Positions 8,851 through 18,645 of a stretch of DNA of 64,000 nucleotides are shown piece after piece. The translations under genes were made by a program, and so were the position numbers. The first letter of the stretch is position 1. Each line of letters begins with the position of its first letter. Location: NCBI RefSeq assembly GCF_003173735.1, contig NZ_CP029551.1:2380001-2444000 (forward strand), read 5' to 3'. The notes under the pieces are model-generated. The model made no database searches. It worked only from the letters and a program-made list of their open reading frames with translations, and was not told the origin of the DNA. The stretch comes from Methylobacterium radiodurans (GTDB lineage: Bacteria > Pseudomonadota > Alphaproteobacteria > Rhizobiales > Beijerinckiaceae).

Positions 8851-10161
8851 TCAGAGTGCGGGGAAGCGCCGGGGGCGATCGAGGATCGTCTCGCACCAGC
8901 GCGCGATCCGCAGCAGGCGCAGATCGTTGCGGTAGGCCGCGACGAGCTGGATGCCGAGCGGCAGGCCGTCGATACCGCCCGCCGGGAGGGTGAGGCAGGG
9001 CACACCGAGATACGTGAAGGGCACGCAGAAGGAGGGGTCGCCCGTGTAGGCTAGGCCCTGCGGCGCGGCACCGGGCGACGGCAGCGTGAGCAGCGCGTCG
9101 AAGCCGTCGAGCGCCGCGCCGAACTCGGCGCGCAGCTCCGCCTGGAACTGCCGCGCAGCGATGTAGCGGACCGCCGGGATGCCGGCGCCCTCCTGCACGA
9201 GATCGCGCAGCGGGGCGCTGACCTTGTCCGGATGGGCCGCGATCAGCGGCGCATAGATCGCCGAGGCCTCGCAGGCCAGGATGGTGCGCGCCGCCTCCGC
9301 CGTCCCGGCGAAGGCCTCGGGCAGGGCGAGGCTCTCGACGCGGGCGCCGGCCACTCGGAACCGCGCTGCGGAGGCCTCCAGGCAGGCGAGCGCCGCCGGC
9401 TCCGCCTCGTCCCAGGGTCCGATCCGGACCAGGGCGAGGCGCGGGCCCGCGAGGGGCTCGACGCCCTGTTCCGGGTCGATCCGGAACGGCGGCAGGGGCT
9501 GTCCGTGCGGGTCCGCATCGCTCGCGCCCGCGAGCAATCCAAGGGCGAAGGCCGCGTCCGTGACCGAGCGGGTGAACAGGCCGATATGGTCGAGGGAGCC
9601 GGCCAGCGGATGCACGCCGGTGCGGGGAATCGCGCCGTAGCTCGGCTTCAGCCCCACCACGCCGCAGAAGGCGGCCGGGCGGATCACCGAGCCGAAGGTC
9701 TGGCTGCCGAGCGCCAGCGGAGCGAGCCCGGCCGCGACCGCAGCGGCGGAGCCGCTGGACGAGCCGCCGGGCGTGTGCCCGAGGCGCCAGGGATTGTGGG
9801 TCGGGCCGGGATGGCGCCAGGCGAACTCCGTGGTGACGGTCTTGCCGAGCACCGAGGCGCCGAGGTCGCGCAGGCGCGCCACCACCCAGGCATCCGCCGC
9901 AGGCACGTGATCCGCGTAGATCGGCGAGCCGTTCGCGGTCGGCAGGTCGCGGGTCGCCACGATATCCTTCACGGCGACCGGGATGCCCCCGAGTGGGCCG
10001 TCCGCCGGCTCCATCGGCTCGGCCAGGACCGTGAAGGCGCGCACGGTGGGATCGAGCTGCCGTGCCCGCGCGTGGAGGGCGGCGGCGTAGGCCTCGGGGT
10101 CGAGGCGGCCGGCGCGGATCGCCAGGACCGCCTCGACGAGGCCGCGTTCGTGCATCGACAC
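8851..10161 (-). CDS. Amidase (amidase signature family), paralogue
   Basis: 436 residues. Triad residues: Lys65 in GGIPVAVKDIVATRDLP, the cis-Ser in GHTPGGSSSGSAAAVAAG near residues 134-135, and Ser158 in SQTFGSVIRPAAFCG. Phe157 replaces the Gly usual before the nucleophile, so the pocket may differ from that of the neighbouring amidase, which has GGS here. It lies 15 bp after the binding-protein gene, which makes co-transcription with the ABC transporter very likely. The pairing suggests the transporter imports an amide-containing compound that this enzyme cleaves to give nitrogen. The true substrate is unknown. Confidence 0.9.
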   Translation of the reverse strand: MSMHERGLVEAVLAIRAGRLDPEAYAAALHARARQLDPTVRAFTVLAEPMEPADGPLGGIPVAVKDIVATRDLPTANGSPIYADHVPAADAWVVARLRDLGASVLGKTVTTEFAWRHPGPTHNPWRLGHTPGGSSSGSAAAVAAGLAPLALGSQTFGSVIRPAAFCGVVGLKPSYGAIPRTGVHPLAGSLDHIGLFTRSVTDAAFALGLLAGASDADPHGQPLPPFRIDPEQGVEPLAGPRLALVRIGPWDEAEPAALACLEASAARFRVAGARVESLALPEAFAGTAEAARTILACEASAIYAPLIAAHPDKVSAPLRDLVQEGAGIPAVRYIAARQFQAELRAEFGAALDGFDALLTLPSPGAAPQGLAYTGDPSFCVPFTYLGVPCLTLPAGGIDGLPLGIQLVAAYRNDLRLLRIARWCETILDRPRRFPAL

Positions 10162-10176
10162 GGTTGCGTCAGCTCC

Positions 10177-11139
10177 TCAGTTGCCGGCCGTCGCCTTCGT
10201 GATGAAGTCGCGCCGCACGAACGTCGCGTAATCGGGCTGGGCCGCGAGGTTGCCGAGCGCGATCTGCGTGTCCAGACCCAGGGTCATCGCCTCCTTGGTG
10301 ATGTCCACGCTGTCCGGATACACCTTCTCGGTCGTCATGCGCTTCACCGCCGCCTCGACCACGGCGGGGTCCAGAGTCGGGAACTGCTTCTTGGCAACCG
10401 CCACGGCTCGCGCGGGTTCGGCGTGCATCAGCCGGATCGCCGCCTGCATGCCGTTCACGAAGGCCTGGGCGACGGCCGGGTCGACGTCCTTGCGGGCGCT
10501 CACGGCCGAGAAGGCGTAGGGGCCGTACTTCTCGGGGAAGCCGAGCACCACCTTCATGCCCTTGGCGACGACCTGATCGAGGCCGGGCTCGTACATCACC
10601 GCGACCTTGGCCTGGCCGGCGAGGAAGGGCCCCGGCTCGGTGCCGAGCGCGACCTGCGTGAGCGTCACGTCGTCCTTGCTCATCCCGTTCTCCTTCAGGA
10701 GCTTCAGGAAGAGCGAGGTGCTGGTGGTCGGCATCAGGCCGGTGACGATGGTCTGGCCTTTCAGGCTCTTCACGTCCGTCCAGGGGAAGTCCGGCGCCGT
10801 GGCGATCCAGACCGCGGCACCGTTGACGACGTTGGCCACCACGTTGACGGGTGCGCCCTTGGAGGCCGCCACCGCGGTCCATTCGGGCCCGTGGATCGAG
10901 AACTGCGCGCTCTTCGAGATCACGGCGGAGAGCGCGACGCTCGGCGCGCCTGCCGTCTCCTTCGTGACGTCGATGCCGGCCTTCTCGAACAGGCCCTCGT
11001 CCATGGCGACGTAGAGCGGCAGGTAGAGCATCGACTGAAAGGCCTGGGAGACCGTGGCCTTCAGCTCGGCGGCGAGCGCGGGGAGCGGGCTCGCGCAGGC
11101 GAGGAGTGCGGCGAGCAGGGCGGGACGCAGCGGCTTCAT
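10177..11139 (-). CDS. NitT/TauT family ABC transporter substrate-binding protein
   Basis: 320 residues. It starts with a Sec signal peptide, MKPLRPALLAALLACASPLP up to an ALA-type cleavage site near residue 24. The mature part has the NMT1/THI5/SsuA-like fold: LPLYVAMDEGLFEKAGIDV, then VISKSAQFSIHGPEW and GQTIVTGLMPTTSTSLFLK. It would bind the substrate in the periplasm and hand it to the permease. The ATG at 11139 was chosen because the signal peptide begins there; longer frames run into the intergenic region. The gene lies between the permease and the two amidase genes. Confidence 0.9.
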   Translation of the reverse strand: MKPLRPALLAALLACASPLPALAAELKATVSQAFQSMLYLPLYVAMDEGLFEKAGIDVTKETAGAPSVALSAVISKSAQFSIHGPEWTAVAASKGAPVNVVANVVNGAAVWIATAPDFPWTDVKSLKGQTIVTGLMPTTSTSLFLKLLKENGMSKDDVTLTQVALGTEPGPFLAGQAKVAVMYEPGLDQVVAKGMKVVLGFPEKYGPYAFSAVSARKDVDPAVAQAFVNGMQAAIRLMHAEPARAVAVAKKQFPTLDPAVVEAAVKRMTTEKVYPDSVDITKEAMTLGLDTQIALGNLAAQPDYATFVRRDFITKATAGN

Positions 11140-11183
11140 CGGGACGGATCCTGGGCGGGAGGGGCGGGAGGGGAAGAGAGGCG

Positions 11184-12056
11184 TCAGACCTGGATGCCGC
11201 CGGCCGTCGAGACCTGGCGCCAGGGCAGGATGCGGCGCTCGACGACGTCGATGACGTGGTAGAGGACGAAGCCGACGAACATCAGCACGAACAGCCCGAC
11301 CCAGACCGTATTCAGGTCGTACAGGGACGAGGCGTTGTAGATCAGGTGGCCGAGGCCGCGCTGGGACGAGATGAACTCGCCCACGACCGCACCGACCAGC
11401 GCGAAGCCGATATTGATCCGGAACATCCCGATGATCGCCGGCAGCGTGGAGGGCACGATGACCGAGCGGAAGATCCGGTTCTTGGAGGCCCCCATCGAGG
11501 CCATCAGCGCCTGGAGGTCCGGGTCGGCGTCGCGCGCGGCCTGATAGGCGGCGATGAGCGCGACCAGCGCGGTGAGCGAGACCGCGAGCGCCACCTTCGA
11601 GACGAAGCCGGTGCCGAACCACAGGATCACGATCGGCGCGAGCGCGATCTTGGGCACCGAGTTGATCGCCACGATGAAGGGCTCGACCACCCGGGCGACG
11701 AGGACCGAGTACCAGAGCGCGAGGCCCGCCAGCGAGCCGAGCGCCGTGCCGATGACGAAGCCCAGGATGGCCTCGATCAGCGTGTACCAGGTGTCGACCG
11801 CGAGGCTGCCGTCCATCAGGCTCGCCCGGAAGACGCGCCAGATGCCGGACGGCGCGCCGACCAGGAACTCGGTGAGCCAGCCGGCATCGACCGCGATCTC
11901 CCAGGCGGCGAAGAACACGGCCACCGCGACGACCTGGATCAGGCCTCGGCCGAGGGCGGTGTCGACCGCGCGGGCGAGCGGGCCCGGGCCGCGGCGGATC
12001 GCGGCGGGGCGCTCGGCCTCGGGCGGTGCGGCGGATTTCAGAGCGTGCGTCGTCAT
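11184..12056 (-). CDS. NitT/TauT family ABC transporter permease
   Basis: 290 residues with about six membrane spans. The cytoplasmic EAA loop of binding-protein-dependent permeases is seen as LMASMGASKNRIFRSVIVPS. The middle segment VEPFIVAINSVPKIALAPI is typical of SsuC/TauC/NrtB relatives. The start codon overlaps the stop of the ATPase gene by one base (TGATG), a sign of translational coupling. It forms the membrane channel of the transporter with the neighbouring ATPase and binding protein. Confidence 0.92.
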   Translation of the reverse strand: MTTHALKSAAPPEAERPAAIRRGPGPLARAVDTALGRGLIQVVAVAVFFAAWEIAVDAGWLTEFLVGAPSGIWRVFRASLMDGSLAVDTWYTLIEAILGFVIGTALGSLAGLALWYSVLVARVVEPFIVAINSVPKIALAPIVILWFGTGFVSKVALAVSLTALVALIAAYQAARDADPDLQALMASMGASKNRIFRSVIVPSTLPAIIGMFRINIGFALVGAVVGEFISSQRGLGHLIYNASSLYDLNTVWVGLFVLMFVGFVLYHVIDVVERRILPWRQVSTAGGIQV

Positions 12057-12901
12057 CAGGCGGCCTCGGCGCGGGCGGTGGAGGCGGTCCCGGCGCGGGT
12101 CTGAATGTCCAGCTCGCCGCACAGGGTGTGGAAGTAGTCGGAGAAGTGCGGGTCGCTGCGCGCGCCGATCGGCGAGCGGTCGCCGAGTTCGATCGCGTGC
12201 ACGTTCTTCACCCGCGAGGGCCGGCCGCCCAGCACCACGACGCGCTTCGACAGGGCCACCGCCTCGTCGATGTCGTGGGTGACCAGCACCACGGTCTTGC
12301 CGAAGCGCTCCACCGCGTCGAGCAGCACGCCTTCCAGGTAGAGGCGGGTCTGGTAGTCGAGGGCCGAGAACGGCTCGTCGAGGAGCAGGATGTCTGGATC
12401 CATGATGAGCGTCCGGATCAGCGCCGCGCGCTGGCGCATGCCGCCCGAGAGGGTCTTCGGATAGGCGTTCTCGAAGCCGCCGAGACCGAACTGGGCGAGG
12501 TAGCGGCGGGCCGTGTCGGTGGCCTCGCGCGGGTCCGTGCCCCGCATCTCCAGGCCCAGCATCACGTTCTGCAGCACCGTGCGCCAGGGAAACAGCAGGT
12601 CCTTCTGCATCATGTAGCCGATCCGGCCCCGCAGGCCCGCCACCGGCCGTCCGCGGAACAGCATCGTGCCGGCATCCGGTTCGAGCAGCCCCGCGATGAC
12701 GTTGAAGACCGTGGTCTTGCCGCAGCCCGACGGCCCGATGATGCTGACGAAGTCGCGCTCGTGGATGTCGAAGCTCAGGCCGTCGAGGACTGGGACCGGG
12801 CCGGACCGGGCATGGAAGCTCTTGCGGATGCCGCGCAGCGCGAGCTGCACGGGGGCGGTCTTTGGGTCGGCGGAGCTGTCGGGTGTCGGCGTGGGGTCCA
12901 T
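12056..12901 (-). CDS. NitT/TauT family ABC transporter ATPase
   Basis: 281 residues. Walker A is GPSGCGKTT, the Q-loop lies in GYMMQKDLLFPWRTV, the signature is LSGGMRQRAAL, Walker B is DILLLDEPFSALD and the switch His is in VLVTHDIDEAV. These place it with nitrate/sulfonate/taurine-type importer ATPases. The C-terminal tail (about residues 235-281) carries FSDYFHTLCGEL, common in this subfamily. It is the first gene of a five-gene minus-strand operon: ATPase, permease, binding protein, amidase, amidase. Confidence 0.93.
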   Translation of the reverse strand: MDPTPTPDSSADPKTAPVQLALRGIRKSFHARSGPVPVLDGLSFDIHERDFVSIIGPSGCGKTTVFNVIAGLLEPDAGTMLFRGRPVAGLRGRIGYMMQKDLLFPWRTVLQNVMLGLEMRGTDPREATDTARRYLAQFGLGGFENAYPKTLSGGMRQRAALIRTLIMDPDILLLDEPFSALDYQTRLYLEGVLLDAVERFGKTVVLVTHDIDEAVALSKRVVVLGGRPSRVKNVHAIELGDRSPIGARSDPHFSDYFHTLCGELDIQTRAGTASTARAEAA

Positions 12902-13129
12902 CGGAACTCCTCAGGCTGCATCGCTCGCACGAGGATTGTCCGGCGCGGTGTGTGGAATCCCAAGGTGAAATGGGCTGCAGGACCGGCCGGCCCTTGCGCA
13001 AATCGGCGCCCTTCGGCCCGCCCGGAAGGCGCTTCCGCCGCCAAACGTCAAAATTGCCGGATCGGTCCGCTTCTTGCTCGCCTCGCAACCGAGGGGTGCA
13101 CTCGCGACTGCCGAACCGGGAGATCCTGT

Positions 13130-13471
13130 ATGCGTCGATCCCTGCACACGGACGAGGAGATCGCCTTCCTGCTGGGCGAGGCCGCGCGCGGTATACCGAT
13201 CGCCGAGATCTGCGCGAGCGCCCACGTCTCGCTCGGCACCTTCTATCGCTGGCGCCGCCGCCTCGGCGGCCTCAAGCCCGCGGGCGTCGTCCGCCTCGAC
13301 CGGGCGGAGCAGGAGAACGCGGTCCTGCGGGCGGAGGTGCAGCGCCTGCGCGCGGCGCTGGCGGCGCGCTCCGTCCCGGCCGACCGGGCGCTGCCGCCGC
13401 GGCCGGGTCCGCGCCATCGCGGTGCGGAGGCCAGCGTGGGCCGCTTCGCATTCGTCCGGACGGCGAATTGA
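13130..13471 (+). CDS. Orphan IS3-OrfA-like helix-turn-helix protein
   Basis: 113 residues. Residues 6-45 (HTDEEIAFLLGEAARGIPIA and then YRWRRRLGGL) match the transposase-8 helix-turn-helix of IS3-type OrfA proteins. A leucine-zipper-like stretch, AEQENAVLRAEVQRLRAAL, follows at about residues 60-80. GGGAG precedes the ATG. No OrfB, terminal inverted repeat or other IS sequence is seen around it. It lies between the promoters of two amide-related operons, divergent from the ABC ATPase gene. It could be an IS remnant or a transposase HTH taken over as a DNA-binding regulator; I cannot decide between them from sequence. Confidence 0.6.
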   Translation: MRRSLHTDEEIAFLLGEAARGIPIAEICASAHVSLGTFYRWRRRLGGLKPAGVVRLDRAEQENAVLRAEVQRLRAALAARSVPADRALPPRPGPRHRGAEASVGRFAFVRTAN

Positions 13472-13540
13472 GCAGGAGAGCCACCTGCGCCGCCGGATGC
13501 GGCGCGGGCCTCCTCTCCGTTGGGAGGCACCGTCCGCGGC

Positions 13541-14491
13541 TCACCCCTTCTGGGCGAGAGCCGCCTTCGGCATCAGCATGTGCACGCCCTTGTTGCCATC
13601 CACAGTCTGCGTGATGCGCAGGTTCCCGGCGAGCGAGCAGAGCATGTAGGCTTGGTTGCGGGTGAGGTCCGTGCGCGCGCAGACGAGGCGCACCATCTCG
13701 CGCACGGCCTGGCGCATCGCCTCGTCGAGGGTCTCGTGCAGGCCGATCGACATCAGGTCGGTGGGTGTCTCGGCGAAGGGCCAAACGCCCCGGAGATCCT
13801 TGCGCACGGTGAGCCGGAAGGTGCCGGTCAGCCCGGTCTCCAGCGCGGTGATGCAGACCTCGCCGTCGCCCTGCACGCCGTGCCCGTCGCCCGCGTAGAA
13901 GCCGGCCCCGGGGTTGAACACCGGCAGGTAGAGCGTGGTGCCGACCCGCATCTCCTTGTTGTCCATGTTTCCGCCGAAGGCTCGCGGTACCGGCGTGCCG
14001 ACCCGGCCCCAGGCAGCCGGTGGGGCGGTGCCGAGGATGCCGAAGAAGGGGTCGAGCGGGAGTTCCGTGCCCCAGGGCAGGCGGCAGACGCCGCGCGCGA
14101 CGTCGATGTCGGCGTGAACGGTCTCGTAGTCGGTGAATTCGTCGGGCAGCGTGCCGAGCAGCGGCAGGATCGCCACGAACCCCCAGTCGAGCCGGAACTT
14201 CAGATCGAGGATGTCGACTTGCAGCATGTCGCCGGGCTCGGCGCCGCGCACGTGGACAGGTCCGGTGACGAAGTGGGGGCCGGGTCCGGGCTTCAGCGTA
14301 TCGAGCGCCGCCGTAAGGTCGGCCGGGAGCCGCGACGAGTCGGGGTGGAGCGATTCTCGGCCGCCTGCCGGGTGCGAGTGCAGGGTGACGGTGTCGCCGG
14401 ACTCGACGGTGAGAATGGGCGCGAGCGCGGCGTCGAAATAGCCGAGCACCATTGTCTCGGGGGTGGCGGGAATCTCGTGATGCGTGGACAC
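13541..14491 (-). CDS. fmdA: Acetamidase/formamidase family protein
   Basis: 316 residues in the FmdA_AmdA fold. Visible family features are GDTVTLHSHPAGGRE, VHVRGAEPGDMLQVDILDL, the GNMDNKEM loop and FYAGDGHGVQGDGEVCITALE, which carry the conserved acidic, Asn and His residues of this family. It hydrolyses formamide or short-chain amides to ammonia and the acid. It starts 20 bp after urtE on the same strand, so it appears to be the last gene of the urt operon. That coupling suggests the Urt-type transporter here supplies short-chain amides to this enzyme, as reported for the FmdDEF transporter of Methylophilus. It is about 316 residues, shorter than the ~400 of classical FmdA and nearer to acetamidase-type members. 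Confidence 0.88.
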   Translation of the reverse strand: MSTHHEIPATPETMVLGYFDAALAPILTVESGDTVTLHSHPAGGRESLHPDSSRLPADLTAALDTLKPGPGPHFVTGPVHVRGAEPGDMLQVDILDLKFRLDWGFVAILPLLGTLPDEFTDYETVHADIDVARGVCRLPWGTELPLDPFFGILGTAPPAAWGRVGTPVPRAFGGNMDNKEMRVGTTLYLPVFNPGAGFYAGDGHGVQGDGEVCITALETGLTGTFRLTVRKDLRGVWPFAETPTDLMSIGLHETLDEAMRQAVREMVRLVCARTDLTRNQAYMLCSLAGNLRITQTVDGNKGVHMLMPKAALAQKG

Positions 14492-14511
14492 GGGGGTCTC
14501 CTGAGGGAAAG

Positions 14512-15221
<710 letters not shown>

Positions 15222-15225
<4 letters not shown>

Positions 15226-15932
15226 CGGCCGAGGAAGACCTCGATCACGCGGGCATCCTCGCGGGCGCCCCGCATCCCGCCCTCGTACAGGGTGCGGCCC
15301 TCGTGCAGCACCGTCACCTTGTCGGCGATGGCCTCCACGAAGCCCATGTCGTGCTCGATCACCAGGATCGCGCGGTCGGGCCGGCGCAGGCGTCCGATCA
15401 ACTCGGCGGTGCGCTGGGTCTCGGCGTCGGAGAGCCCGGCCACGGGCTCGTCGAGGAGCAGGAGCCTGGGTTCGGCGGCCAGCACCATGCCGATCTCCAG
15501 CCACTGCTTCTCGCCGTGCGCGAGCGAGCCCGCCGGCACCGCGGCACGGGCGCCGAGGCCGATCTCGCCGAGCACAGCCGCGATCCGCGCCGCGCGCGGC
15601 CCCGGGCCGAGATCCGGCCCGCAGCCGATCGCGAGGTTCTCGCGCACGGTGAGCGCGGGGAAGACGCTGGGCTTCTGGAATTTGCGCCGCACTCCGGCCC
15701 GGGCGATCGCGGCCTCGGAGATCCGCGTGAGGTCGAGCCGGTCGCCCAGCATCACCCGGCCGGACATCGGCTTGGTGATGCCGGAGATCACGTCGAGCAG
15801 CGTGGTCTTGCCGGCCCCGTTCGGGCCGATCACGGCGCGGACCTCGCCGGGATCGACGGCGAGCGAGAGCGCGTCGAGCGCCCGGAAGCGGCCGAACGCG
15901 ACGGTCAGCCCATCGACGACGAGCGCGCTCAT
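15222..15932 (-). CDS. urtD: Urea/short-chain amide ABC transporter ATPase UrtD
   Basis: 236 residues, LivG-like. Walker A is GPNGAGKTT. The signature is the UrtD-specific LAHGEKQWLEIGM in place of LSGGQ, and Walker B is LLLLDEPVAGLSD. The segment RRKFQKPSVFPALTVRENL is also characteristic of UrtD. The ATG at 15932 gives an ATGA overlap with urtC; an in-frame extension upstream lies inside urtC and was rejected. Confidence 0.93.
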
Positions 15933-17026
15933 CGGGTGCCCCGCGCCCAGGTCGGCCGCAGGCGCAGGCCCGCGAGGTCGAGGAGCCCGTTCGGCAGGAC
16001 CAGCACGACGACGAGGACGAGGCCCGAGAGGATGAAGGGCCACGCCTCAGGCATCGCGGCGCTGAGCCAGAACTTCAGGGCGTTGACGAGGACGGCGCCG
16101 ATCACTGCGCCGCCGAGACGTCCCATGCCGCCGATCGCCACCCAGACGGCGATCTCGATGGAGAGGTCGGGCGCGAGCACCCGCGGGTTGATGATGCCGA
16201 CCTGCGGCACGTAGAGGATACCGGCAAGCGCCGCGATCATCGCCGAGAGGCACCAGACCTGGAGCTTCAGCCGCGTGGTGGCGTAGCCCAGCGTGCGAAG
16301 GCGGGTCTCGTCGTCGCGGCAGGCGAGCGTCCGGCGCCCGATCGCGCTGCCGACGAGGAAGCGCGTGCCGGCGAGCACCGCCGCCAGGGCCAGGAGTGTC
16401 GCGACCGCGAGGCCGGTGACGACACCGGGCGAGCCCATCGGCCAGCCGAAGAGCAGCGGAAATCCCGTCATACCGTTGTTGCCGCCGAGCCCGGTATCGT
16501 TGCGGTACATCAGCAGCATCGCGACGTAGACGAGCGCCTGGCTGATGATCGAGAAGTAGACCCCGTTGACGCGCGAGCGGAATGCGACGAGCCCGAACAG
16601 GAAGGCGACGAGCCCGGCGAGCCCGAGGGCCAGCAGAAGGGCGTAGGGCGCATGTTCGAGGCCGGCCCAGTAGGCCGGCAGGCCCTTCCAGCCCATGAAC
16701 TGCACGAAATCCGGAAGCTGGCCCGTCACGCTGGTCCCGTGCGCCAGGAGATGCATGGCGCAGACGTAGCCGCCGATCGCGAAGAACAGCCCGTGACCGA
16801 GGCTGAGGATGCCGAGGTAGCCCCAGATCAGATCGAGGGAGACCGCCAGGATCGCGAAGGCGGCGAGCTGGCCCACCGCGTTGACGAGGTACGGAGCGGG
16901 CCTGCCGAGCACGAGGCCCAGCGCCGCGGCGAGACACAGGCCGACGAGGAGCGCGACCAGCGTATCGCGCGGCGCGCGCCGCTTCCGGGCGGTGGTTGCG
17001 AGGCCGGCCTGCACCGCGCCGCTCAT
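15929..17026 (-). CDS. urtC: Urea/short-chain amide ABC transporter permease UrtC
   Basis: 365 residues with about nine to ten membrane spans, in the LivM/UrtC family. Conserved stretches include SLDLIWGYLGILSLGHGLFF, GVYFSIISQALVYVAMLLM with YRNDTGLGGNNGMTGF, and the cytoplasmic coupling region RDDETRLRTLGYATTRLKL. The start overlaps the urtB stop (ATGA at 17023-17026). With UrtB it forms the inner-membrane channel. Confidence 0.92.
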   Translation of the reverse strand: MSGAVQAGLATTARKRRAPRDTLVALLVGLCLAAALGLVLGRPAPYLVNAVGQLAAFAILAVSLDLIWGYLGILSLGHGLFFAIGGYVCAMHLLAHGTSVTGQLPDFVQFMGWKGLPAYWAGLEHAPYALLLALGLAGLVAFLFGLVAFRSRVNGVYFSIISQALVYVAMLLMYRNDTGLGGNNGMTGFPLLFGWPMGSPGVVTGLAVATLLALAAVLAGTRFLVGSAIGRRTLACRDDETRLRTLGYATTRLKLQVWCLSAMIAALAGILYVPQVGIINPRVLAPDLSIEIAVWVAIGGMGRLGGAVIGAVLVNALKFWLSAAMPEAWPFILSGLVLVVVLVLPNGLLDLAGLRLRPTWARGTR

Positions 17027-18630
17027 CGCCGCCGCCTCGCCGCGAAAAGGCCTTCCGGCCGACGCTGCAGGAACAGGATGATGCCGACGAGCACGATGAC
17101 CTTCGCGGCGACCGCGCCCGAGAGCGGCTCGATCAGCACGTTGGCGCCGCCGATCCCGAGGGCGGCCACCAGCGTGCCCGCGAGACTGCCGACGCCGCCG
17201 AGCACCACCACCATGAAGGCATCGATGACGAAGCCTGAGCCCATGCCGGGATTCACGCTGTAGATCGGGCAGAGGGCCACGCCCGCGAGGCCGGCGAGCC
17301 CGGAGCCCAGGCCGAAGGCGAGACGGTCGATCCGGCGGGTCGGCAGGCCGAGGCAGGCCGCCATCTCCCGATTCTGCGTCACGGCGCGAATGTCGAGGCC
17401 GAGCGGCGTCCAGCGCAGGACGAGAAGGGTCAGGGCGAGGGTCGCCGCCGCGAACAGGATGGCGAAGAGGCGGTTCCAGGTGACGACGAAGTCGGCGTAG
17501 AGCGGCACGCCGCCGCTGACGTAGGGCGGCATCGCGAATTGCAGGTTCTGGGTCCCGACCGCGACCCGCACGAGGTTCACTAGGAAGAGGCTGACCGCCC
17601 AGGTGGCGAGCAGGCTCATCAGCGGGCGCCGGTAGAGGTGGCGCAGGACGAGGGTCTCCACCGCGATGCCGACGAGCGCCGTCGCCCCGAACGCCACGGG
17701 GATCGCCGCGATGAGGTAGAGATCGAGGAGACCGGGCGCGAGGCGCCGGAAAGCCTCCTGCACGCCGAAGGTGGCGTAGGCCCCCAGCATGATGAACTCG
17801 CCCTGCGCGAGGTTGATCACCCCCATCAGGCCGAAGATGATCGCGAGGCCCACCGCGGCCATGAAAAGGATGCTGGCAAAGCTCAGCCCGTTGTAGAGAA
17901 TCGCGAGGCCGTCTCCGATCCGCACCGCCCGCTCCACGGAGGCGATGCCGGCATCGAGCGCCCGGGTGAAGGCCGGGTCGGCTGCGGCGGGCTCGTTCCG
18001 AAGGGCCTGGAGCCGGGCGAGGGCGGCCCCCGAGGGGGCCGCCGCCACCGCGGCGACCGCCGCGCGGCGCTTTTCCGGATCGGGCGAGGAAAGGGCGGCG
18101 GCCTGGGCCGCGCCCGTGATCGCGGTCCTGAGGGCGGGGTCGCGCTCGGCATCCCGCGCTCGCTCCAGAACCGCGTCCGGCACTGCGCCGGCGCGCCGCT
18201 CCAGGGTGGCGAGCCCGGCGGCGCGCGCGGCGACGCTCTCGGCCGTGAGAAGCGCGACGGCGGCGCGCGCGGTCTCCACGAGGGCACGCTGGCGCAGGCC
18301 GAGCACCGGCGCGCGCGCTTCGGCGGCGGGCCGCATCGCGCCCGTGAGCGCGTCACGGCCTTCCGAAGCGCCCGCTCCGTCGAGCAGCAGGGCGCCGGCG
18401 CTCCCGCAGGCGAGGCGCCGTTCGGCAAGCGCCGACAGCAGGTGGCCGGCCGCTCTCAGATCCTCGACCGAGGCGTCGGCGGCGGCGCGCACTACGCCCT
18501 CCGCCCCGCGCGCCTGAGCGGCCGGGTCGCCGCAGAGGTCCACCGCAAGCGCACCCCGGTCGAGGGGCGCGGCGGAGGCCGGAATCGCCAGCATCGCGAG
18601 CGCCGCGAGCGCGGCGCGGACACGGTTCAT
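17023..18630 (-). CDS. urtB: Urea/short-chain amide ABC transporter permease UrtB
   Basis: About 535 residues. The first 20 residues, MNRVRAALAALAMLAIPASA, form a signal peptide. A periplasmic helical extension rich in Ala and Arg (to about residue 245) precedes the LivH-like membrane part, as usual for UrtB. The membrane part has GLMGVINLAQGEFIMLGAYA and the EAA-like DIRAVTQNREMAACLGL. I chose the ATG at 18630 for its signal peptide and the GGGAC upstream; an ATG at 18645, directly after the urtA stop, would add five residues. Confidence 0.92.
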   Translation of the reverse strand: MNRVRAALAALAMLAIPASAAPLDRGALAVDLCGDPAAQARGAEGVVRAAADASVEDLRAAGHLLSALAERRLACGSAGALLLDGAGASEGRDALTGAMRPAAEARAPVLGLRQRALVETARAAVALLTAESVAARAAGLATLERRAGAVPDAVLERARDAERDPALRTAITGAAQAAALSSPDPEKRRAAVAAVAAAPSGAALARLQALRNEPAAADPAFTRALDAGIASVERAVRIGDGLAILYNGLSFASILFMAAVGLAIIFGLMGVINLAQGEFIMLGAYATFGVQEAFRRLAPGLLDLYLIAAIPVAFGATALVGIAVETLVLRHLYRRPLMSLLATWAVSLFLVNLVRVAVGTQNLQFAMPPYVSGGVPLYADFVVTWNRLFAILFAAATLALTLLVLRWTPLGLDIRAVTQNREMAACLGLPTRRIDRLAFGLGSGLAGLAGVALCPIYSVNPGMGSGFVIDAFMVVVLGGVGSLAGTLVAALGIGGANVLIEPLSGAVAAKVIVLVGIILFLQRRPEGLFAARRRR

Positions 18631-18645
18631 CGCAGGGTCCCGCAT

